Assembly: GCF_010183535.1 (NCBI RefSeq)
Contig: NC_071330.1
Location: forward strand, 1,001,217 to 1,065,216
Reading direction: 5' to 3'
DNA length: 64,000 nt
Origin: Caenorhabditis remanei
Lineage: Eukaryota; Nematoda; Chromadorea; Rhabditida; Rhabditidae
The notes under the pieces were generated by a model. That model did no database searches and was not told the origin of the DNA. It saw only the letters and a list, made by a program, of their open reading frames with translations. Positions within the stretch are counted from its first letter, which is position 1, and every line of letters starts with the position of its first letter. The position numbers and the translations under genes were made by a program. This document shows, piece by piece, positions 1 through 11,560 of this stretch.

Positions 1-3000
1 GCCAAAACCGTCTGTAAAGTATCTTGGATTCATGGCTAGGGATTAACTACCCCGCAGCCAGTTTTGAGAATTTCAAGATTGCCCTGAAACTTAAAGGATC
101 CCTAAAGAGCCAAGAAGGTACCTTAAAACGCTAGCACTACAAGTTTTGTGGGTAACAAATTTTGAACCAAGGTCTTACGGTGATACCGAAACAAAGTCAG
201 CACATCAATTTTTTTAACTTAACAAAATCTCGAACCTAGATCTTACGAAGACACTTACAGGAGCTGGTTGCACTAAGATGATTGAGTCCAACTCACATTA
301 CCGTCTTTACCTGAAAATTTACGGACTTAGCTATTCCCAGGTTACCGGAAGCTATTTTGCCTGGATATTTCTACTTTGAGCGTACTTAGATAGGTTGAAC
401 GGTACCTGTGGGACCTTAGCAAACGTGAAAACTTCTTAGGGCTTACCAAGCCGATCCTAAAATCTAGGCGATTCTCAGACCCTCTGCACTTTCCCTTTTC
501 CTTATCCATAAATCATCACACCACCCAAGAAGTCGAAAATCAGTCAAATTAACAGTCGATAAAATAACTCATTGTGGCGCCACAACAAATTCCTTCTCTC
601 CATTCGTCTTCTTTTCCTATCTAGTCACTTTGCCAACAATTCGTTTTTTTTGCCTTTTCTTTGCTTCTCTACCCGAACCCTACTCCATTCCTATTGATCT
701 CTTCTCTCCCCAAATTTCGTCGATTTTACGACTCCATGTGTGTGTTGGCTTCGTCGTCGTCCTGTCTTCCTCTCCTCTACTCTCTTTTTGGGCGTCTCGT
801 CGACTGCTGCTGCTACGCGAATTTTCGGATTAAAAACACACACACACACGATGACGGACGACGAGGCGGAGCGCCTCTCTCCATTTCAATTAGGGGACAT
901 GGAGAAGAAGGGAGGAGGAGGAGAAGGACAAATGGAGATACGGTAGTTAAAAATGTGGGGCGATGTTTGAAGATGAGCTGAGGGAGCAGACGGCGTGGAG
1001 CCAGGATGGGAATGGGGATGAGGTGAGGGATGCGGCTAGATGCTAGGCTCTCAAAAGTTTCGATTTACTATGCTTATCGATTTGGGATTTCAGATTTTGA
1101 GCTTTAGGCGCAGAGATGAGCGGAAGAGTAGGCGGAAGAAATCCTTAAATTGGCGGAGTAGCTTTTCTTTGGGACGGCAGCAAAAAGTGTTCAATAGATG
1201 AAATTTGCAGCATAAATTTGTCGATCGATTGGAAAAAACAGGATCCAAAAATTTTAAAAACTAAACGAGTTACAGTCAGTTTAAGCATGAATTCCCCCTT
1301 CCGCCCTGAGGTCATTTGGCGGAAGGCGGAATACAAGCCTTAATGACTGTAACTCGTTTAGTTTTTAATATTTTAACGTCCTGTTTTTTTCCAATCGGTA
1401 GACAAATTTATGCTGCAATTTTCATCTATTGAACATTTTTTGCTACCGTCCCAAAGAAAAGCTACTCCGCCAATTTAAGGATTTCTTCCGCCAACTCTTC
1501 CGCTCATCACTGTTTATGCGCCAAACCTCAGCCTAACCCTTTGGAAATTCAATGGTAGTGATTTTGATCAAGCGTGTTCGGAGGTTCGAAATTTTGAGCC
1601 TGTCAAAAATTTAGAGTCTATGGATCACATCACACAACTTAGAGTCTTAAAGAAACTTTTTGACGTACCGACATACAATGTCAACATATCGGTCGTACTA
1701 GTTATTCTGTCAGACTGAAATTTTTGATATTTTCAAGATCAACACGTTTTGTCTTACAGTTTGGGACCCTTAGAAGAGTTGCCCTTAGCGAGGGTTTGGA
1801 TATCTTGAAAGCCTGCTCTTCTAGCAATTTTTGACAGATTTTTAGTTCTGTAGAACGCTAGTCCGTTAAGATCGCTTAGCTGAGTCTAATTTTCCCGCCA
1901 GTGTTACTATTTTTGAGAGATTATAACGGTCTGCATCACGTTTTTATCGTATACACATATTTTGTACTTTGTGATTCAATTTAAGATAGGTAAAGAGACC
2001 TAAGAATGCCTAGCTTTGAGACCTCCACATTTTCAAAAAAAAAATTTCCCACGTGCCACCGTAATCCTTTTCCGAAGCTCTCCTAGACCACCAGCTCCTC
2101 ACCAGATGTGATCTACATCCACATCTTTCGGCAAGTTGTATCTGTGTTCACCGTCATATCCTCTTTTCCAAGTTCAAAGTGATGTGCCGCCTCTGAGCGG
2201 TCCCCTCCTCCTCCTCCTGTTGTCTTGAATTTTATGACGCCAGTTTTATAGTCGACGACGACGGCGTGCCCACTTCTTCCCTTCAAAAAGAAGAAGATGC
2301 CACTGCGATTTTTTGTCGAGATAAGTTACCGTAGACCCTTATTACACTCGAACGGATTTTTTTGAATTCTTTTTTTGAATTCCTGAGAGAAAGACTCTGG
2401 CAGTCAGGGTTTCAAAAAAGATGGCATAACGGAAGAGCAAACACACCTTCAGAATATGAGGGTCTTCTTCTGAATCATCAAAACCAACAAACGTCGTAAA
2501 CATTTTTGGTGAGGGGGTAAACTCTCTACTTGTCCCAATAACTACAGTACCCCTTCATGGATCATCATATATCAATTGTTAAGGGATTAGGGATTAGTCA
2601 TGGAGGAAGGAAGAGACTAACTATAAATAAATTGGTATTAGGTGTAAAACACAATGTACACGTAATCGTTGGAACACCTGGAGAAGAATAAGATGATGCA
2701 CACACCGGGGTAAAGCTATAAAATCATTGTGGTGTGTGTGTGTGGTTGCGTGGACACCAAACAGATGTTCCTTTGAATTTGTGTGTAGATGAAGGTTATG
2801 GTGGTTCTAGGGGAGGGATTGGAGGTCCGGGGACTAATATTGAGTTTCAAAATGTTTTATAATGGTTAGAACTCAAATATTAAACTATTTCTGATGAAAA
2901 GGTACTTGTCACAGCTAAGAACGGCCAAAAGTAGAGTTATTAACACCGAAAAATGAATTGAAGCAAGTTTTTAGACAAAATACTTGATAATGGACTGGAG

Positions 3001-3858
3001 AACATAATAAAACATAAAAAAGAGCAAATTTCAAGATTCTAGAATTTTTTACGTACTTAAAGTAAAGCTAAAGGACTCTAAGGTCTAAGATACCAGTTAT
3101 AGTTGTTGCAGTCACAATTTTACAGTCTCAGAATAGGTTTTCAGACCCACACTCTCAAGTTTTGTCCGGCTTTGCCTGCAAACCGAGTATGGACCTTCTA
3201 AATTCCAAAAACTCACTAAAATCGGAGCCAAACATGGTAATTTTGAGTCATTTTTTCAAGGTTTTGACCAAAAACTTGAAATTCAACCAAAAAGTAAATA
3301 TATATGATAATTTAAGCAACTTTACTCTGAATTTTTAAAAAACTTCAAAAAACATTTGTTTAAAAATAAGTACCCATTGTTTAACCCGGGCCGACGGGCC
3401 GAGCTCTAGATCTGAGGATCATGGTACACGGGTCATTGGGACCATATCACTAAAATTTGAAGGATATTTTGTCTTAAAGCGTTTTGAACCGTACAAGCAA
3501 AAACTTTTAATTTTAAAGGAGCATTAACTCAAAACCTGAAACCCTCCAAGCTGATAGTCCTCGAAACACACTCTATCTAAATTTCAAGGCCCCCTTAAAC
3601 CCCGCCCCTCATCTCCATCCCTACCGTAGTTCGCCTCAAGGCTTCTCTCCAATTAATTAGAGTTGAAAGGGACCGGCACATGTCCCCCTTTTCTCTTCAT
3701 CTCCGCGAAAACATGGCCCACCCCGAATTTTACGACTAGAACCCCCCACCTGCTCTGGGTCTGTTCATCTCTCTTCAGTTTCTGCCTAATTTCCTCATAT
3801 TCTATTCTTATTATATTTAATTTATACTACTTCCCACTTTTAAATACAATAATTTCAG
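1..3858. other. Region upstream of the visible nob-1 exons, probably a long intron or 5' flank
   Basis: I find no coding exon I can defend here. The first visible nob-1 exon begins at 3859 behind an acceptor and in mid-codon, so its N-terminal exons must lie upstream. No stretch before 3859 encodes anything like the N-terminus seen in the neighbouring paralogue, so they are probably outside the window. A GA-rich patch near 850-1020 has a short open frame from 851 (begins MTDDEAERLSPF) that ends within about 31 codons and has no family signature. The notable structure is the palindrome at 1114-1509. A short piece of a GGCCC-rich repeat lies near 3385-3420. Confidence 0.4.
1114..1509. repeat. 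Palindromic (fold-back) MITE-like element
   Basis: The left arm (about 1114-1280) and right arm (about 1345-1509) are reverse complements with only a few mismatches. The outer boundary reads GATGAGCGGAAGAG on the left and CTCTTCCGCTCATC on the right, and the centre is near 1312. There is no coding capacity. Confidence 0.85.
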
Positions 3859-5246
3859 ATGTGACGGTACCATCGACGACTAGAAGCAGCGCCGCGTCGA
3901 CGCCAACTACCGCCACAATGACGCTCCCGTGGGCGATATCGCATGAGGGGAAGAAGAAGAGGCAACCGTACAAAAAGGATCAAATCTCACGGCTCGAATA
4001 CGAGTACACTGTCAATCAGTACTTGACGAATAAGCGGAGAGCCGATTTGTCGGCTCAGCTGAGTTTAGACGAGAAACAGGTCAAGGTCTGGTTTCAGGTA
4101 CGTGAATTGTCTTAGGGGGGGCAGTACATTGTCTAAATTCAATCTATAAGGTCAAAATCCTTTTGAGAAGTGTACTGTTAGACCGTATAATAATATTGAA
4201 GGTTCTAGGCTTAGGTACTGCAAATAAGAACGGTTCCAATCTTATCCCGTAGATAAGAAAAACCAAAACTTTTTGACTCACTTAGTTTTTTTTGATTCCC
4301 ATCCAATTTTGCATAGTAGTCTCACGCTTTATCGTCCAAAAATGTTTTCGAAAAATAAACAAACCGTTCCCACCAAAATTCTTGTGAAACACATACACAT
4401 CTCGTGTATAAATACGGTGTTGATAATTCGATTAGGTCACATAGAGAAACAAAGTTGGGCATTTTTGTATGAAGAATTTTATGGTAGTGGAATTCCAAAA
4501 ATAGGGACCAGGCGTTGAAATTTGGATATCCAGAACGATATGCAACCAGACATCTGGATAGAAGGACATACAGACAGATAGACAGAAGGCTTCAAGACTA
4601 TCTTAATTCGAAAGTTTGTAGACATCAGGACACACCGACAAAAAGACAGACAGATAGAAGAGCCGGTATTCATTTATAAGACAATAACATTTAAGATAGA
4701 TGTGATAGCGGACAATGAAATTCATCGGAACATACAGACTGGAAATCTCAGGAATTTTGAAAAAATGAGAAAATTCGCTTCACAATTTCCTGAAAATCGA
4801 GATTTTCGAGTTCTTTAAGCTGCGGACATCCGGACACACAGACTTACCATACAGACAGATAGGATCTGTCTGAAAACTCACGACTGACACACCTTGGTTC
4901 TGACGGTTACAGGCACTAGGGACATCCGGACACACATATATAGTAAACCTGAAATTCGGGCAAACAGACAGAGGACAGACAAACACTAGACATCTGGACA
5001 TCTGGACACATCGATTCACAGATAGACACCCCCTTGATTTAGTAGTATTTATGTAGATATGTTTTACCACCACGACTAACTTTGCATGAGTGTTCTTTTT
5101 TTTTGCAATTTTTTTGCCGTGCACAACACCAACCCAACCATTTTCAGAACCGCCGAATGAAGGACAAGAAACTGAAGCAACGCATCTCGGGACCGTTTCC
5201 CCTCGGAGCCCCAGTGACTCCGTGTATTGAACGATTGATTAACTAG
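3859..5246 (+). CDS. nob-1: Posterior Hox homeodomain protein NOB-1, last two exons (5' part missing)
   Basis: A posterior-group (Hox9-13-like) homeodomain transcription factor, nuclear, specifying posterior identity. Exons are 3859-4097 and 5148-5246, with AATTTCAG acceptor at 3851-3858, donor GTACGT at 4098, acceptor TTTTCAG ending 5147 and stop TAG at 5244-5246. The first exon enters in mid-codon (phase 1), so the N-terminus is upstream. It encodes a Ser/Thr-rich linker, an LPW motif resembling the tryptophan motif of posterior Hox proteins, then KKKRQPYKKDQISRLEYEY and helix 3 [13 protein letters not shown]. The intron splits the homeodomain between Q50 and N51, exactly as in the downstream paralogue. 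The C-terminal tail ends GAPVTPCIERLIN, which I recall from C. elegans NOB-1, and this separates it from PHP-3. The 1.05-kb intron contains a cagacagac-type simple repeat. An internal ATG at 3918 could start a short form, but this is unproven. Confidence 0.85.
4535..5030. repeat. Degenerate GGACAnCCGGACACACAGACAGA simple repeat
   Basis: Many imperfect copies of GGACATCTGGACACA and CAGACAGA follow one another inside the nob-1 intron. The same sequence type recurs near 10200-10390, 33430-33485, 50880-50930, 52110-52790 and 55220-55280, on either strand. It creates spurious open frames rich in CLSVCPSV; those are not genes. Confidence 0.75.
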
Positions 5247-5908
5247 GACCCCTCTTTCTCTCATAATTTCATTTTTTCATATTTTTCATAATTCTTCATG
5301 TTTTTTTTTCATCGTCTCTCAAAATCTCTTTTCACACACACACACAGGGTCCAAAGAAACCCCCCATTGTTTTTTTCCACATGTTCCACCGGTATCTAGA
5401 CACCGTTCCCTTTCCCGTCCCCCCAATGCTCCTGTCCTTTTTGTCGTCTCTCTTCAGCTCTTCAGCCCCCAATATTTGTTTGTACCGTTCATTATTTTTT
5501 CTCTTCTCTTCAATTTTTTTTAACTTGGCAAGGCACCCATAAAGATGTTTCGTTTTTCTCTCTCGCTGTGTCCCATATATGTGTCTTTCGTACCATTTCT
5601 TATCCATTTATATACATATATCATTTTTGTCCGTGTCGCAACCTGCCGCAGAGAAAAGCACCCCCTTACACTTTTTTGGAGACCTTGCCTTCTTCATCTC
5701 CTTTTTTTTTAATTTTTGGAATAATCTCTTACTAACCAATTTCCATCTCAGCTAACCACTTCTTTATATTTTTAAGCTTAAATTTTTCGTTCGATAATAC
5801 CCTCGTACCCCTTTCCCCCGGACCCCCTAAAAAATAGTGCTTTTCTTGCAGGTTGCGCACCGCACGTCTTCTTTCTTCTGAATCCGAAGTCATCAGAAGC
5901 CCTATGTA
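5247..5908. other. nob-1/php-3 intergenic region
   Basis: About 660 bp of pyrimidine-rich sequence without a gene. It should hold the nob-1 3' UTR and the php-3 promoter/5' UTR. A CA dinucleotide run lies at about 5334-5346. A good acceptor (TTTTCTTGCAG, ending 5852) 57 bp before the php-3 ATG could be a trans-splice site; this is inferred from sequence only. Confidence 0.5.
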
Positions 5909-8900
5909 ATGATTTCGGTGATGCAGCATATGATGAACAATCCCAACGTGCCGTTCGTGAAGACTTCCGACTCGCCGCACGCGTCCCCCTCGGACTTTAT
6001 CAAACAGTCGGATTCACCACCAACGACGTCTTCAACTGCGGCGCCACCCTCGATGCAACCGTGCTTCTGGCCAAGTGTCGCACAACTTCAGCAATCGGCG
6101 TCAGGGTCTTCTGGAGCGTCAAGTGGCGCGAGTAGCTCCGCGTCGAACAACCGACCGGCACAAGCAGATAATCATTCGGAGAGAGGGTCCGAGACTGCGT
6201 CTAGTCCGCAACTTCCACTCCCAACGAGGTTAGTCGGTGGGGTACTTTTGTGCATGGGGGTCCGGGGAGATCTGGTTGCATGTACTTAAATGCTCATTAT
6301 TCAATAAGTCTTCCAGGGAGTTTTAGCGGGTTGAAGGACCACATACTGGTGTAGCTAAAAAGCAAGTGACTTTAACGTACTGGCCTTTACGTCGTACCGA
6401 AAATGTGTCAACTACAAAAATGAACATCTAGACCTGATCTACATAAAGTGATATATTTTCATTAACATAGTTAATCTGTATTACCCATTAGCCGGTGGCT
6501 GACAGCTCGCTCATAGTCCGGCCCTGAGACGTGTGTGTGGGTCTCGTTGCGGAATTTCGATTCACGGCGGCTCTCTACCGTACTTTACCCATAAAAAAGT
6601 TTAAAAGAACGGTAGTCGCAACGAGACCCAAACCTCGTCCCCGGGCCGAACACAATGGCAATTAATACCATGACATACAGTAGCGATCATAGGTGAGTAC
6701 ACCTGCATACTTTCATATGTATCTCAGCTGAAATAAGACCGTTTTGCAAAAACTTTTTTTTCAAAGATAGCTGAAACATTCAGCAATACGAAAATCAGTT
6801 TTTTGAAATGGTTCCAATTCTGATTTTTTTTTGATAATCGATTTTTCCAGATCGTGATTTGAAAATTCGAAAAAAAACTTTTTATTTTTCTCTTGGAGTT
6901 ATTGAGTTTTTAATGTCAAAATGTTGGAAAACACTCAAATAAACAAAAAATTATGTTGAATCGGCATTCTACTTTCTGAGCATCGTGCCACAGCTCCAGA
7001 AGTCAAAAGTGGCGCCCTCGGGAAAACTTTCATAACTCATCAAAAAATGCTCCAAATCAGTCGAAACATGTACCAAAAGATGTGTCTTGAGCTTTTCTAC
7101 AAACAAACATCAAAAAGTTACATTTTTAGAAAAAAAAATTTTTCTAATTTTTTTCACTCAAAAATTTTTTATTCCCATTTTTTTTCCTAATTTTCGATAT
7201 TTTCTGGCTATAAAACAAAGAAAGAATGCAGAAATGTGTTTGATTATGTGTGAAAAAACACTTCGTGCCCAGTATGTGAGAGGTATGTTCGTTTTGTAGC
7301 CAGAAAATATCGAAAATTAGGAAAAAATGGGAATAAAAAATTTTTGAGTGAAAAAAATTAGAAAAATTGTTTTTTCTAAAAATGTAACTTTTTGATGTTT
7401 GTTTGTAGATAAGCTCAAGACACATCTTTTGGTACATGTTTTGACTAATTTGGAGCATTTTTTGATGAGTTATGAAAGTTTTCCCGAGGGCGCCACTTTT
7501 GACTTCTGGAGCTGTGGCACGATGCTCAGAAAGTAGAATGCCGATTCAACATAATTTTTTGTTTATTTGAGTGTTTTCCAACATTTTGACATTAAAAACT
7601 CAATAACTCCAAGAGAAAAATAAAAAGTTTTTTTTCGAATTTTCAAATCACGATCTGGAAAAATCGATTATCAAAAAAAAATCAGAATTGGAACCATTTC
7701 AAAAAACTGATTTTCGTATTGCTGAATGTTTCAGCTATCTTTGAAAAAAAAGTTTTTGCAAAACGGTCTTATTTCAGCTGAGATACATATGAAAGTATGC
7801 AGGTGTACTCACCTATGATCGCTACTGTACTTAGGAAATAACCTGAAGCTGACGGTCATGATTAAAGATAAGCCAAGTTGTTAGACACTGTACTGTATCT
7901 TTCATTTTTACAGTGTCTATAGAAAAAGTATAGAACTATATTTTTGTTGTTGACAACTTGTCCGTAAAACCCTTCCCTATAAAGATATGACCCAGTTCCC
8001 AAATCCACAGAAATTTTATGTGAGCGAAATGGTTGTAACTGTTAACCGAGAGGTTGTACAAAAAAGTTGTCAACTGCAAAAAATGTAGTGCTAAATTTTT
8101 GCTATGTACCCTAAAAGTATGGAAATTCTGACACCTAACCTTCCCCAATTTTCAGCAGTGGAATGTCTATGCCTGCTGCGGCAGCCGCCGGCATGTACCC
8201 ATTCAACGGCGGTCGATTCCCTACTGCAAACGAATTCGGAATGATGGTCAACCAGTCGATGTACTCAGATTTCTATCAGAACAGTCTAGCCGCGTCAGGC
8301 TGGGGGTACCCCTACGGACAACAGTACCCATTCGCACCGAACTACCAAATGCCAAGCTTAGATGGAAGTTTGAATGGTTAGTCTTTACTAGGGATTTCAA
8401 ATAAAGCTGGATTTTGTTTCAGATGGTACGCACCTCGAATGGACATCCTCCTCGCACACGTCGAGGAAAAAGAGGAAGCCGTACACCAAAGCGCAGACGT
8501 TGGAGCTTGAGAAAGAGTTTCTGTATAACACATATGTTAGCAAACAGAAACGATGGGAACTCGCAAAGTATCTGCATTTGACTGAGAGACAAGTGAAGAT
8601 TTGGTTTCAGGTAAGAGTAGGGGAACAATTGATTTTGGGAGTAACCTGGTAAAGTTCAAGCTAGGCTTAAGAAGGTCAGGCTAGCCTAAGTGTATTTAGG
8701 ACATATCAAATTTTGAATTTACCCAAACTGATATAAATGAACTCTAGAAACAAGAATAGAATATTTCAGATCTGTAACCTGTCTAAATTTTCAAAATCCT
8801 ATTTGCACGCAGTTTATCTAAAACTTACTGAACCGCTTACGTCTGGAAGTGTCTTCAAGTAGTCAACTAGTCCTCATTTTTTATAAATGTACAGTTCTCA

Positions 8901-9717
8901 CCCAGCAGGCTTGTCAAAAATTGGGCCGAACTTTCTCTCGGCCCGATAGGGCTCCGCGACAATTCACAACTGCGACATTTCGCAACTAGTCATTTCGCAA
9001 CTGCGACGTTTCGCAATTACAACCTTTCGCAACCACGACGTTTCGCAACCGCTGGGCATTTGCATATTTCGGTCAGCTAAAAATGTTGAGTGTACCAAAG
9101 TGCTTGGGAACATATTTGAAAATAATTAAATAGAAAAAAAAGTTATGTGACTCACTTTTAGACAAAACTAGGTTAAATTGTTTCTAGTTTAATGGTTGCG
9201 AAACGTCGCAGTTGCGAAACGGCGTAGTTGCGAAACGTCGCAGTTGTGAATTGTCGCGGAACCCCCGATAGACCCGGATTCCAATGGGTACTCATTTTTT
9301 AACAACATTTTTTGAAATTTTACGAAAATTCAGACTATCAGTGCTCAAATTATCGTACATATTCATCTTTTGATTGAATATTAAATTTTTATCATCCAAA
9401 TAACAAAGTTCCGACATTTTTTTCTCACGACAATTGCGGACTTAGTGCAAAATTACACTACTGAGTCTGAATTCTGAAGTGAGAAAAAATGTCGGAACTT
9501 TTTTGTTTCGACAATGGTCAAAAACTAAACTTTTTTCAAAAAAATTCAAAATTTATTCTCAACGTTTTGCAAACTTTTGTACCATTCTACCCATTTCCTA
9601 CCTCTCCATCCCATTCAACCATCCAAATTTCAGAACCGCCGAATGAAAGACAAGAAACAGAAACAGCGATCCTCCGGCGACCCAACCGGAATGTTAATGC
9701 CTTCCGGTCTAGACTAA
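5909..9717 (+). CDS. php-3: Posterior Hox homeodomain protein PHP-3
   Basis: Nuclear homeodomain transcription factor, paralogue of the upstream nob-1; in C. elegans the pair acts redundantly in posterior patterning (family knowledge). Exons 5909-6228, 8156-8376, 8423-8610 and 9634-9717 join in frame to 270 aa. Residues 1-110 are Ser/Pro-rich (start [11 protein letters not shown]). Residues about 111-180 are Ala/Tyr-rich with PTANEFGMM and SDFYQNSLA blocks. A tryptophan (LEW, about 187) precedes the homeodomain at about 194-253 ([17 protein letters not shown]...[15 protein letters not shown]). The last intron falls between homeodomain codons 50 and 51 as in nob-1, evidence of tandem duplication. 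The N-terminal block resembles what I remember of C. elegans NOB-1, so the paralogues share it; the homeodomain decides the name. Exon 2 could begin at 8159 instead (tandem CAGCAG), dropping one Ser. Intron 1 is 1.9 kb because of a large palindrome. Confidence 0.85.
6676..7829. mobile_element. Long (1.15 kb) near-perfect inverted repeat in php-3 intron 1, MITE or fold-back transposon
   Basis: The left arm starts TACAGTAGCGATCATAGG and the right arm ends with its complement CCTATGATCGCTACTGTA. The arms are about 540 bp each and differ at roughly 3% in the part I compared; the loop is about 7220-7290. TA at both ends fits a Tc1/mariner-type TA target duplication. No transposase frame is present. 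A diverged relative of one arm lies at about 53396-53640. Confidence 0.9.
7885..8095. repeat. Degenerate GTTGTCAACTACAAAAATG-family fold-back element
   Basis: GTTGACAACTTGTCCGTA near 7949 and TACAAAAAAGTTGTCAACTG near 8057-8076 are eroded arms of the commonest palindromic family of this window. Better copies are at 29271-29726 and 45083-45540. This one lies in php-3 intron 1. Confidence 0.5.
8946..9266. repeat. Palindromic element built of GCGAAACGTCGCAGTT units
   Basis: The left side carries repeated TTTCGCAACTGCGACG units and begins CCGCGACAATTCACAACTGCGAC. The right side carries GTTGCGAAACGTCGCAG units and ends GTCGCAGTTGTGAATTGTCGCGG, so the ends are reverse complements. It lies in the last intron of php-3 and has no coding capacity. 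Confidence 0.85.
9402..9508. repeat. Short palindrome in the last intron of php-3
   Basis: ACAAAGTTCCGACATTTTTT is repeated as its reverse complement at 9484-9508, with CTCAC/GTGAG flanks, around a loop of about 50 bp. Confidence 0.7.
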
Positions 9718-9984
9718 TCTTCAATTCATTAATGGCCTAGCAGTTTCCTAGGCCATCTCATCCCTCCCGTATTCCCTATTTTGGGTCCTTCCATTTGCCA
9801 AAAAAACAACACGTCTTCTGAACTCTTTGAATTTCATCTCCCTTTTTTGGAACTTTTTTGAATTTATAGGTTGAAATTGACACTTTTCCTTTTTAAAATC
9901 CCCCGCCCATAAATGCAAATTGCTCTCTTCTTTAGCTCAATTCAATATCAGCCTTCTCCCCACCCTCCCCATTCATCTGCATTT

Positions 9985-9990
9985 AATAAA
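9985..9990 (+). terminator. Candidate poly(A) signal of php-3
   Basis: AATAAA in ATTTAATAAAAAACC, about 270 bp after the php-3 stop. It is the first canonical hexamer I noticed downstream in the right strand. Confidence 0.5.
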
Positions 9991-10827
9991 AAACCCCATG
10001 TTTACCGGTACAGTATTGACTTTTTTCTTTTTTTCTGAACATTTCTTAGTAATAAGTAACTTTAAAGTTTTGTGTGTGTTTTTATATAATTGTTTTTTTT
10101 CTCTTTTTTGAAAAATTTCTTGTGAATTTTTTCGATGAATGAAACTTCTTTGAAAATTCAATGAAAAAAATTCTCGAATTTCAATCAGGCACGTACTCAC
10201 ATGCATTGAGACATCTGGACATTAGGACACAAATTTCTAAAAACTTGGACATCTGGAAACACAGACAGACCGACCGACCGACAGACAGATAGGCCTACAT
10301 GAAGACACACAAGTGTTTAGAGATACAGACAGGAATTCCTACGAACATCTGGATTCACAGACACACCTACAGACACCTACAGGCAAACATCAAACATATT
10401 TTTTGATATTTCATCATTCAGAAAAACGTTTTGTATATGTCTAGTAACCTTGGAGAAGTGCGAAAAACATTTCTCACTCGATTTTTAGTTTCAGTGAAAC
10501 TTTTTTTCAATGCGTTTCAGCGTACTTCGTCAGGACTAATCTGAAGAAGCTCAGATGTAGAAGACTTCCAACAGAGCGCACTTTCAGTTTTAGGATTCTT
10601 GTCTCAAAACTAGAACAATTCGAAACAGCCGATATTTTAGGCCAAACAGACTGAAAACAATGAATTCTGTATTTTTCCACCTGTCAACATTTTTGGTTTC
10701 AGTATGTCTACTTTTCAAAAACTCTGGATTTTTTTAAACATCCCGCACACTCATTTCCTCATTTTTAGTTAAACTTTCGTTTACTTTCTGACAACACTAG
10801 CAATTTCGAAGTAAAAATGAGAAGGAT

Positions 10828-11560
10828 TCGTAACTCGCTTCAAACTGACTTTTATGAGCTGAAAAATATACCAAAATGTAGATCTCAACGAGTTCTATAG
10901 CCGTGACCTACTACGAGCCGGATGGCTACCGTAAAAACTCTATTTGAGTTGCATGCAACTCTATTGTTCAAAGGGTCCGTCGGAGTGCAACTCTATTAGA
11001 GGGGCAATTCAAATAGAGGGTGCAACTCTATTGTTCAAAATGTTTTTTTAAGATAAAATTTTAATTTTAAGGCGTAATTTTTATAACTTCAATTAACAAA
11101 AAAACTAAAAATTAAAAAGAAAACAACAAATTTAACAAGATTGGATTGAAATGAGATTAATCAATTTAAATTTCATCGACATCAAGTGATTCGTCACCGC
11201 GGTGTTTGCGTACTGACAGGGGCACCTCTATTAGAGGGGCAACTCTATTAGAGGGGCAATTCAATTAGGGGGTGCAACTCTATTGTTCAAAGCGTCCGTC
11301 GGAGGGCAACACTATTAGAGGGGCAATTCAAATAGAGGGGCAACTCAAATAGAGTTTTTACGGTATTTGTTAATGTGCCGCGGGCCGGGAAAAAGTGCCA
11401 AAAAACGCGAAAATTACCAAAAAAACCATTCTAGCCCGGCCCGCGGCACATTAACGAATTGGCCCGGCCCGGTAGAAAAAAAAAATTTTTCTACCGGCCC
11501 GGCCCGGTAGAAAATTTTCAAGGCCCGGCTCGGCCCGGCCCGAAGGCCCGGCTTCAAAAA
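10828..11560. repeat. AAATATACCAAAATGTAGATC / GTGCCGCGGGCCGG fold-back family, interrupted copy
   Basis: The left part matches other copies in the window (GAGCTGAAAAATATACC, TGTAGATCTC, GTGACCTACTACG, GGATGGCTA). It resumes after 11365 with TTTGTTAATGTGCCGCGGG and its inverted arm CGGCCCGCGGCACATTAAC. The interruption is the MITE at 10929-11363. Beyond 11460 it runs into GGCCCGG-rich repeat. Confidence 0.8.
10929..11363. mobile_element. CCGTAAAAACTCTATTTGAG MITE nested in another repeat, TA target duplication
   Basis: The left end CCGTAAAAACTCTATTTGAG and right end CTCAAATAGAGTTTTTACGG are perfect inverted repeats. Internally GCAACTCTATTAGAGGGGCA recurs several times. The flanks are TA (10927-10928) and TA (11364-11365). 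Removing the element restores the continuity of the host repeat seen at other loci, so both insertion site and target duplication can be read directly. Confidence 0.85.

Noticed and set aside
630..981. Short open frames including one starting MTDDEAERLSPF at 851
   Set aside because: Ends after about 31 codons, low-complexity Gly/Glu, no clear splice donor or family match; could be 5' UTR or chance.
4479..5124. Minus-strand frames rich in CLSVCPDV
   Set aside because: Produced by the cagacagac/ggacatccgg simple repeat; same artefact at 52125-52800.
7087..7458. Frames in the php-3 intron on both strands
   Set aside because: They are mirror images arising from the 1.15-kb palindrome, AT-rich, no homology.
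1..10000. mir-57, expected near nob-1/php-3 from C. elegans knowledge
   Set aside because: I looked for its mature sequence on both strands around the Hox pair and did not see it; it may lie outside the window.
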